64,000 nt of DNA from Epinephelus fuscoguttatus (taxonomy: Eukaryota > Chordata > Actinopteri > Perciformes > Serranidae), in assembly GCF_011397635.1 (NCBI RefSeq), contig NC_064770.1, positions 31,768,598-31,832,597 of the forward strand, written 5' to 3'. Numbering within the stretch: the stretch's first letter is position 1; the number at the start of each line of letters is the position of its first letter. A program made the position numbers and the translations under genes. The notes under the pieces are model-generated. The model worked only from the letters and a program-made list of their open reading frames with translations, was not told the DNA's origin and ran no database searches. Of the stretch, positions 57,201 to 64,000 are shown piece after piece.

Positions 57201-59244
57201 AATAAACAAACAATAATACAGTATTTTTAAAGAGTGTTGTCGTATTGATTATCATTATCAGAGAGTGGAGCAGGAAGCTGGAGAAGAAGAGTAAGCGTAT
57301 GGAGGGTCGCCTGGCTTTGATGGAGAGGAACCTCAGGGAGAGCCGCCGCCAAGCGCAGAAACAGAAGCCCGAGCCTGAACCTGGTCAGGATTTCTTCAAC
57401 CTCACCCTGGAGCTCCAGAGCCAAGAGGAACGGCTGGCTGCCCTTCAGGTTCAGCGTGATGAGCTGCTCATTGGGCTGAAAGGGTTGCAGGAATCCCTGA
57501 AGAACCAGGCATTGCGTGTGACCCGGCTGGAGGGCCGGGTGGGCGAGGTCCTGCAGCAGAATGGAGGAGGGAAAAGCAGAGGGTTGTGGAGGATGGGAGA
57601 GCCCTTCAGCTCCAACATCACACCTCAGGAAAACTATGATCTAAGCAGGAGAAGTCAGACACAGAGAGGAGAGAGGCCTGGAAGGATTCTGGACACCCAA
57701 CCCAGACCAGAAGGTATCGGCTATTCCCAGACTGATGATCATCCACATCCACAGCCCTATCAATACCAGGCAACACCAAACCAGCCTAAACATTCAAAGA
57801 CCCAGAGGCAAAGACCTCAGCCAGAATACCCAGTACAGTATTCAAATCCTAAACCTCACTCCACAGAGTACCTGCCCCAGCCTGACCGTTACCCTCCACA
57901 GTCACAGATCCAGGTGCCGGCCCAGATAAGGCCCTACCCAATCCACCAGGAGCAGCTCCAGTCTCGCCAGACTGTGCCTAATCTTCATGCTCAGCTCCAG
58001 CAACAATCCCAGCCTCACATATATCGCCAGAGACACGCCCAGTTACACAACCCCAGTCACCGCTCCTGGCCCCTGCCCCTGCGCAACACCCCAACCGGTC
58101 CTGAACCCAACAGAGACAGACAGAGTGGGAACAGTCAGGGTGCTCCACAGGGTGCTTCAGACGATCTCCCTCAGCCCCAGCCCAAGTCTTATCAGCCCAG
58201 GGTGAGCGTGTTGGATGGAGGAAAGGAGGAAGAGAGTGACACAAAGGTAGAGTCTTCAGTGATCCACAACTTCCTCCAGCTTCCTTTGAGGCACAAGATC
58301 CCTACAAGACCAGTTCCAAAAAAGGATGCAACCAGTAAGTGTTGTCTGTTTACTCACTGTTACATTGCTTTATAATTCATGTTAGTCAGTGTTATTTGAC
58401 GTGACTAACTAAAGGATGAAAAAGCACTTTGATAACCAAGGTTGGAGGCGAAGGTAAAAGGTAAAATCATTGTAGAAAATTCTTTTTATATTTGAGCACC
58501 AGCGTTTATTAGATTGATAATATCTTCTATCTCCTTCTGTCTGCAGTCTGTAACGTGGACTCCATGCTGTTCTTCCCCTCGGCCTCAGCGGAAAACTATG
58601 TCACCTTCTTCCGGACTCTCCCCGACCTTCCAGAACTCTCTGTGTGTTTGTGGCTCCGCGTGGAGGCATCTCATGTCGGCACCCTGCTCTCTTATGCCAC
58701 AGACGACAACGACAACCAGTTGGTTTTGTATGGCCGAAACTCCTCTGCCTCTCCTGCATCCTTCTTTTCTTCTTCCTCATCTTCCCACCCCCTCTATGCC
58801 TCCTCTTCCTCCCCTTCCCTGGACTTTGTCATCGGAGACCCTGTCTATCGCCGTCTCCCGACGTCATCACTCCTGGACGGTCGCTGGCACCACCTCTGTG
58901 TCCTCTGGTCGTCCATCCAGGGTCGTTTGTGGCACTACAGCGACCGCCGGCTCGCTTCCTCAGGCTCCAACTTTAGAAAGGGCTGGGAGATTCCTGGAGG
59001 TGGCTCAGTGGTGCTGGGGCAGGAGCAGGACACTGTTGGTGGAGGGTTTGACCCTGCAGAAGGTTTTGTCGGGCAGGTGGCAGGGTTCAGGGTGTGGAAC
59101 CGAGTGCTGAGTGGGTCAGAAGTGGAAGGGGTGGCAGAGGGAAGAGGTGTGCCCAGGGGGGTGGTGCTTGGCATGGAGGACATAAAGGAGGTACATGGGG
59201 AGGTGCAGCAGGTGGCATGTGAATGCTTAGAGCACTGTGTGTGA
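54275..59244 (+). CDS. ptx4: ptx4: long pentraxin 4 (691 aa, four exons)
   Basis: Exons 54275-54400, 56859-57037, 57262-58334 and 58547-59244 join in frame to 2076 nt including the stop. The start MGSFSFSRWPLILLHMLLLQ is a signal peptide, so the protein is secreted. Residues about 43-205 are heptad-rich coiled coil. Residues about 206-435 are rich in Gln, Pro, His and Arg. Exon 4 encodes the pentraxin domain (461-691), with the disulphide pair Cys493/Cys577 and HHLCVLWSS in place of the usual HxCxS/TWxS. A calcium-site-like QEQD is at 618-621 and a GFVGQVAGFRVWNRVLS block follows. Long pentraxins are oligomeric soluble pattern-recognition or matricellular proteins. The function of PTX4 itself is little known. 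Human PTX4 is about 478 aa, so this is much longer. The neighbouring clcn7 supports the name. Confidence 0.88.
55212..56395. mobile_element. hAT-like TIR element in ptx4 intron 1
   Basis: The left end CAGTGGTGGAAAGTAGTCTA and the complement of the right end, CAGTGGTGGAAGAAGTACTC, share 14 of the first 15 bases. Flanks CTGCCAGC (55204-55211) and CTGCCGTC (56396-56403) could be an 8-bp target duplication with two changes. Most of the interior (55320-56240) is the dispersed repeat also present, in halves, at 44845 and 49080. Confidence 0.65.
56404..56850. other. Remainder of ptx4 intron 1
   Basis: No repeat or exon is recognised up to the exon-2 acceptor (CACACAG, ending at 56858). Confidence 0.5.
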
Positions 59245-59479
59245 TCACGTCACAGAGAGGGATTCAAAAGAAGAGTTTTATTCTAAATCATAATTTCTGC
59301 AGGGGATGTTAATGCCTCTTGCTCGCCTGCCTCTTAAACAGCTCGGTCACCAAATGAAAATCTTGGCATTGTAAGTTTCAGCAAACCATGGATACGTTAC
59401 ATTTGAATGTTTCATACATATCATAACTATATTTCCAAAGAGACATAGTTCTGATAACATACATAAGAGCTGACTTTGT

Positions 59480-60010
59480 CATTGGGGGGGTTGGAGGGGA
59501 TGGTGAGACAGCTGCCAAGCTGCAGAACACTATTTGAAACCAAAAACAACCAAACAGGTTGTTTTTTAGTGAGACATCAGTGGTGTATCCAGAAACATTT
59601 GTGCCATCAAACCTGGGTGTCTATTAGCAACACAATATGACATTTGTGCCACCAGACCTGGGTGTTTTGTAGCGACACATCATTGGATTTCCAGAGGTGT
59701 TTGTGCCACCAAAACTGGGTGTTTTTTAGCAACACGTTGCAGCAATTGTGCCACCAAAAAACTGGGTGTTTTTAGTGAGACATCATGGTGTTTCCAGCAG
59801 CATTTGTCCTCACAAACCTGGGTGGTTTTTAGCGATGTATTATGGCATTTCTTAACCATTATTGAGTGCTTTTTGTGCCTAAACATAGGCACAGCAGTTA
59901 AAACTGAACTGAAGTTTCAACATATCCTCTACATAATAATGTACAAATGTCACATATCTATGGTTTGCAGAGACGTACAATGCCAACATTTATTGTGGTG
60001 ATTGGGCTCT
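59480..60010. repeat. Second copy of the minisatellite-bearing element
   Basis: About seven units contain TTTGTGCCACCAAAACTGGG, GTTTTTTAGTGAGACATCA and TTTCCAG words. The flanks match 46350-47870 on both sides. It begins about 235 bp beyond the ptx4 stop codon, so it may lie in the ptx4 3' UTR. Confidence 0.75.
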
Positions 60011-60014
60011 CTTT

Positions 60015-61540
60015 AAAGGCCAAATAACCACTTTTTTCCTTTAAGATTTTATTTTTTCAAAATTGCTGGATGTACACACAGCGGTATACTTTTACTGGAA
60101 TTAAAGATAGATTAAGCAAAACTGGGACTGGTAAGACTGATAAGCTATGCAATATTAACTTGTGATTGATCTATCAGACACTACAAAGAAGTGTGCCTGT
60201 AAATGTGATATTAATGTCCATTGTTTTAATGCCAAACACTTCTGAAGGGGGACTATAACACTATTTCCACCAGTGGATAGGTAGTTTGGTATTAAACTCT
60301 TCAAATGGTGCTAATGTTTTAGTCTTTATTTGTCACTTACCTGTAAAGTCCATTAAAGACTTTATTTTATCTGAGCTCAGTATAGGCTCACTTCGGAAAC
60401 ACATTCCTCCTGATCCATGTCAGACATTAGAGGATACATAATCAAACAGCCTGTAATTATTAATATTAACTTTGACTACTTTTATCAAACATAATACTTC
60501 ATAATGGTAAAGGACCTGTTTGTGGATGTCTTTGGATTATTTTTATATCCACTGTATGACTGTAGATAGAGAAGTCTGTCTGTCTGTCTTCTGGATTGCA
60601 AATAGAAACGTATAATACTTATTTTTTAAATGAATATATTTGATAAAACACATGATGCTTTTGTTTTATCTCTTTGCTGTGTGGATAGGTATATGTCCAA
60701 TAAAAGACAGGGTGACAGGATGCAAATGTTTTTGTCCACCCCAGACTTTTTGTAAGTTAAAAAAGGGCTTGAGGTAGGCAGAATGGTGTATTAAAAGTAG
60801 TTAAAATGAGTCACAGATGATCTTTACTTATTTCTGCAATTTCCCCCACATTTCTAAAACACTGGGTTCAGCAATTAAATTGTTTACAACATTCTTATGA
60901 AAAGGCAAGAAAACCCAGGATAAGTCCCAGGGATGAGCCTTAAACGACTCACCCTTCTCAGAAACTGGGGTGGGAGGTTTGGGGTTATTTCCAGTGTTTT
61001 AGCCTATAGTGGTAGATGTCAACTGTCATGGGTATATTAAGAACAGTGTGAAGCAGGTACTTGGGGCTGGATGGAGCAAGAGATCACTGCAGAAAATAAC
61101 AAATTTATTTTATTCAGCTCTCTGTGGTACTGCCCAAAATGTTAGTGACCCATTAATTCTCCATTCTTAACATAGTTGTCTTTTTATCTTTGGCTTATTG
61201 CTGCTGCCCTTTTCCATGACTGTGTGTTATTCTGTGTGTGTCTCCTGTATGTTCGAATGTCTCAAACATTTTTGTCTTTAATAAAAACAAATAAAAAAGT
61301 TTCACAAAGGTTCAGCATTTACTTATTAATGCATCTTTCCCTGACATTTGGACTTGTCAAGCACAGGTTTAACCAAGAATAAACTAACAGACACCTACAG
61401 TAAATGGAACAGATTCATTGTTAAAATTATTGGTTAACCACCTGTGCTCCTCCTGCTATAACAAGTTGAAACAGAGAATGTACTGTCAGCAAAGTCTATT
61501 GATCTATTATCAAATTATGTAATGATTCCATTGATTTAAT
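60015..61540. other. Intergenic, no gene recognised
   Basis: Plain AT-rich sequence with AATAAA words (for example 61279-61284) that cannot be tied to a gene. Nothing else is seen. Confidence 0.5.
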
Positions 61541-61700
61541 TTGATTTCGCTTTATTGTCAGAAAAAAAAAATCTGAAAATTGTCATGTCTCAGGACGTCG
61601 ACTATTTTACATAAATACACATAAATCTAAAAATACAAAACTACCAAATCATCCAACAAAATCTACAAATCACAACAGAAAGGTCATGCAGTGCGATATA
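61541..61700. repeat. Short retroelement-type fragment
   Basis: The phrase GATTTCGCTTTATTGTCAG followed by an A-run resembles the head of a common fish repeat; 47220-47290 carries a related start (TTACTTTATTCTC). No coding frame is seen. Confidence 0.35.
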
Positions 61701-61761
61701 TTACTCATTACCTATTACATTTAGTGTTTGACCCAGGCTCATTTTGATCGCAGGAGCAATT

Positions 61762-62520
61762 ATTATTATTATTATTATTATATATAAGATTTTTATTTTT
61801 GTGCTCCATCCATCCATTTTCATCTGCTTATCTGGGTCCTTATCGTAGGGGCAGCAGGCCAAGCAAAGCACCCGAGACATCTCTCCCCAGCAACACCTTC
61901 CAGCTCCTCCTGGGGGATCCCAAGGCATTCCCAGGCCAGATGAGACATGTAATCCCTCCAGCGTGTTCTGGGTCTGTCCCGGGGCCTCCTACCAGTGGGA
62001 TGTGCCCAGAACCAACAGGAGACGCTCAGGAGGCATCCTTATCAGATGCCTGAACCACCTCAACTGACCCCTTTCGACGCGAAGGAGCAGCGGCTCTACT
62101 CCGAGCTCCTTACCCTGTCTCTAAGGCTGAGCCCAGCCACCCCACGCAGGAAACTCATTTCCACCGCTTGTATCCACGATCTCATTCTTTTGGTCACTAC
62201 CCAGAGCTGAGGGTTGGGACATAGATGGACCAGTAATTCAAAAACTTCGCCTTCCAGCTCAGCTCCCTCTTCACCAAGCAGCGCCTGCATCACTGCCAAA
62301 CCCACACCGAACCGCCAATCCACCTCACGCTCCATTCTACCCTCACCTGTGAATAAGACCTGCGATACTTGAACTCCCTCACTTGAGGCAGTAACTCTCT
62401 CCCAACCCAGAGGGGGCAATTCACCAGTTTCCGGCAGAGAAGCATGGCCTCAGATTTGGAGGTACTGGCCCACATCCCAACCGCTTCACACTCGTGCAAA
62501 CTGCCCCAGTGCATGCTGGG
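61762..62520 (-). mobile_element. RTE/Rex3-like LINE, 3' remnant
   Basis: The minus frame 62419-62096 reads with gaps like the end of an RTE-type reverse transcriptase. It contains VLFTGEGRMEREVDWR, a LWVVTKRMRSWIQAVEMSFL block and RGVAGLSLRDRVRSS. Further on, after a frameshift, MPWDPPGGAG and a CLACCPYDKDP stretch correspond to the C-terminal tail. The element ends in an (ATT)n tract at 61762-61790, as expected for RTE 3' tails. It is 5'-truncated and frameshifted, so inactive. Confidence 0.75.
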
Positions 62521-62524
62521 GGGG

Positions 62525-63462
62525 CACCATTTTTGTGCTATAACAACAAAATTGGCTACTCTACCAAATTATATCTCACAACAGTACGTTGGTTTATGCA
62601 TCAACACCCTGCACATGCTAAAATTATATCTAAATATTTTTTTTAATTTAACAGTAAATTGATTTTGTTCTTGAGGGGGGCATCTTCCCGTACTTTACTT
62701 CAGATAATTTACAGTACATTTTGTTAATAATACTTAAATTCTTTTATATATCGCAGTAAGTTATCGGTAAGGTTTTCATAAACACATTGGGAGGGTTCAA
62801 ATACACGCATGCATGTTCAATACTTCAGCTCCGTGACGCATCGCAAAGAACCGATGGGATCACTCCAAAGGGGCCCACTTGCGTCTCAGACCTACCACAC
62901 CGCGCTGGCAACTCTTCTCTGCAATCGGGCTTTCCCCCTCCACCAAGACTCTCACATTTTTGGTGTTCAGTATAGACTTCTCTTTTGTTTTTGTTTTTCA
63001 GTACAGTATAGTAGACATGTATATGTTTATTTTTGATAATCTGCATGAAGCACAACCACCTCAAGGCTACAATACATCAGCTACACTGCCTGTTTCTCCC
63101 CTGTTTTTTTTCTTTCTTTCGTTTGTTTGTTCATTTGTTTGTTTTTCCTCCTTCTTCTCCGCATGCACTGTCACTATATAACTCAGGACTTAAGCACCTA
63201 CCCCCTCCCCCTTGCTTGTTTCCTTACTTTCCCCCTGACACACTTTGGTGTATCACGGCCCTCTCTGACTCATATTAGGAAGTTTTTCCAATAAAGGCTG
63301 TTAGGCTAGTCTCCAGGGAGGGTGGGTGATGGTCACAACCACGCATTATGGGTATAAAATACTTGACTGCAAGATTAACAGTGCATCAATCTTCACAAGA
63401 AGCTTACACCCTTTAGTGGCGCTAAGCTATGAAGACCAATGCAGACAAGTATTACAAAAAAA

Positions 63463-63495
<33 letters not shown>

Positions 63496-63590
63496 CGCAG
63501 TAAGACTACTTTCTTTAGAGGATATGGATACTTAATGCACCAGTGGTGAACATAATGTTGGCATTCATGTCTTTGCATTCATTGTTCGGT
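62525..63590. other. Upstream flank of clcn7
   Basis: The stretch holds pyrimidine-rich sequence (63100-63150) and an A-run with TA repeats at 63456-63495. The word ATATATCGCAGTAAG occurs at about 62745 and about 63482, probably the ends of related insertions. No exon is recognised. Confidence 0.45.
63456..63495. repeat. A-run followed by (TA)n
   Basis: About 25 A residues, then seven or eight TA units. It may be the tail of a retroposed sequence or a simple microsatellite. Confidence 0.9.
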
Positions 63591-63610
63591 TTTCGCCCAT
63601 AAACAGTAAA

Positions 63611-63688
63611 ACTACCACTCCCAGCATCCAACGCGCCTAACGGATATTTTGGCCATGCACGCGAGCCTTAAAAAGCGTCACGAGTGAC
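63611..63688 (+). promoter_or_regulatory. clcn7: clcn7 promoter motifs: ZNF143-like site and E-box-like palindrome
   Basis: ACTACCACTCCCAGCATCC (63611-63629) closely resembles the ZNF143/THAP11 promoter element (ACTACAATTCCCAGCATGC type). GTCACGAGTGAC (63677-63688) resembles the TFEB CLEAR box GTCACGTGAC with two extra central bases. Both sit 120-195 bp before the start codon in a stretch that becomes CpG-rich. CLCN7 is known as a TFEB target in mammals. The binding here is inferred. Confidence 0.45.
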
Positions 63689-63804
63689 AGGAATGGTCAT
63701 GGGGAGCTGAGGGAGAATAACAGCAGTTAGCTAGCAACAGACAACAACCGCAATTAATGAAATAAATTAGCGACGGTTCGGGCGGCGAGCTACCGGAGGC
63801 CACT

Positions 63805-63918
63805 ATGGCGAACATCACGAAGAAAGTGTCGTGGTCCAGCCGGGCCGAGGAGTCCGGGGCAGCCGGGGAGGGGACACCGTTGCTCAACGGCTCCGAGCAG
63901 CCCCGACACTCCAGACAG
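63805..63918 (+). CDS. clcn7: clcn7 exon 1 (first 38 codons; gene continues beyond the window)
   Basis: ATG at 63805 opens MANITKKVSWSSRAEESG, closely matching the start of vertebrate ClC-7 (MANVSKKVSWSGR in human as I recall). A GEGTPLLNG stretch carries the dileucine lysosomal sorting motif. The frame meets a clean donor (GACAG|GTAACG) at 63919. ClC-7 exchanges two chloride ions for one proton across the lysosomal and ruffled-border membrane together with OSTM1. Its loss causes osteopetrosis. The channel body lies outside the window, so only the cytosolic N-terminus can be judged. The surrounding CpG-rich sequence suits a housekeeping-type promoter. The upstream neighbour ptx4 agrees with vertebrate synteny. 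Confidence 0.9.
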
Positions 63919-64000
63919 GTAACGTTAGCTAAAGCTAGCATAGCTGGCTAAGCTAGCCTGACAGCTCCTGTACCTTCCGCGGCGTTAAAATATGCAGTGT

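Noticed and set aside
57978-58244. Minus-strand frame opposite ptx4 exon 3
   Set aside because: It is a shadow of the Gln/Pro-rich coding sequence on the plus strand.
61799-62210. Plus-strand frames rich in Pro/Gly/Ser upstream of clcn7
   Set aside because: The opposite strand matches a LINE reverse-transcriptase tail, so these are antisense shadows.

Overview
The window looks like a piece of a teleost (probably percomorph) fish chromosome. Genes are split by many GT-AG introns, intergenic DNA is AT-rich and full of microsatellites, and the repeats are typical of fish: Tc1/mariner elements, LINE fragments with short tandem tails, tRNA-derived SINEs, and small terminal-inverted-repeat (TIR) elements. 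Coding DNA is only a few per cent of the window. Exon structures below were built by hand from splice sites and reading-frame phase. Each gene model closes in frame. Database names are from family recognition, not a search. LAYOUT. (1) 3.5-23 kb: a tandem duplication, both copies on the minus strand, of a small LITAF-domain gene (145 and 144 aa). Each copy has four coding exons, a noncoding first exon far upstream (about 13.06-13.19 and 22.88-23.0 kb) and a conserved poly(A) signal. The 3' half of the two genes is nearly identical while the 5' coding exons and introns have diverged, which suggests gene conversion. A LINE fragment sits in an intron of copy 2. (2) 23.5-24.6 kb: a degenerate satellite-like array rich in nuclear-receptor half-site words, containing a 69-bp perfect palindrome. 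(3) 25.2-33.2 kb: nested mobile elements, including two broken Tc1-like transposons in opposite orientation. (4) 33.2-43.3 kb: no gene recognised; LINE scraps, exact local duplications, AT-rich arrays, a 1.4-kb pyrimidine-rich minisatellite and a Harbinger-like element. (5) 43.37-52.38 kb, minus: complete slc2a6 (GLUT6, class III sugar-transporter family), eight coding exons, 497 aa. (6) 54.27-59.24 kb, plus: complete ptx4 (long pentraxin), four exons, 691 aa, unusually long. (7) 61.7-62.5 kb: RTE/Rex3-like LINE remnant. (8) 63.8 kb to beyond the window, plus: CpG-rich promoter and first exon of clcn7 (lysosomal Cl-/H+ exchanger). GENES TOGETHER. ptx4 followed by clcn7 on the same strand matches the order I recall from human 16p13.3. 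LITAF, GLUT6 and ClC-7 are endolysosomal membrane proteins by family, but nothing in the sequence shows coordinated control. I see no clearly new biological system. The most unusual items are the palindrome carrying a consensus oestrogen-response-element core, the gene-converted LITAF pair, and the expanded ptx4.
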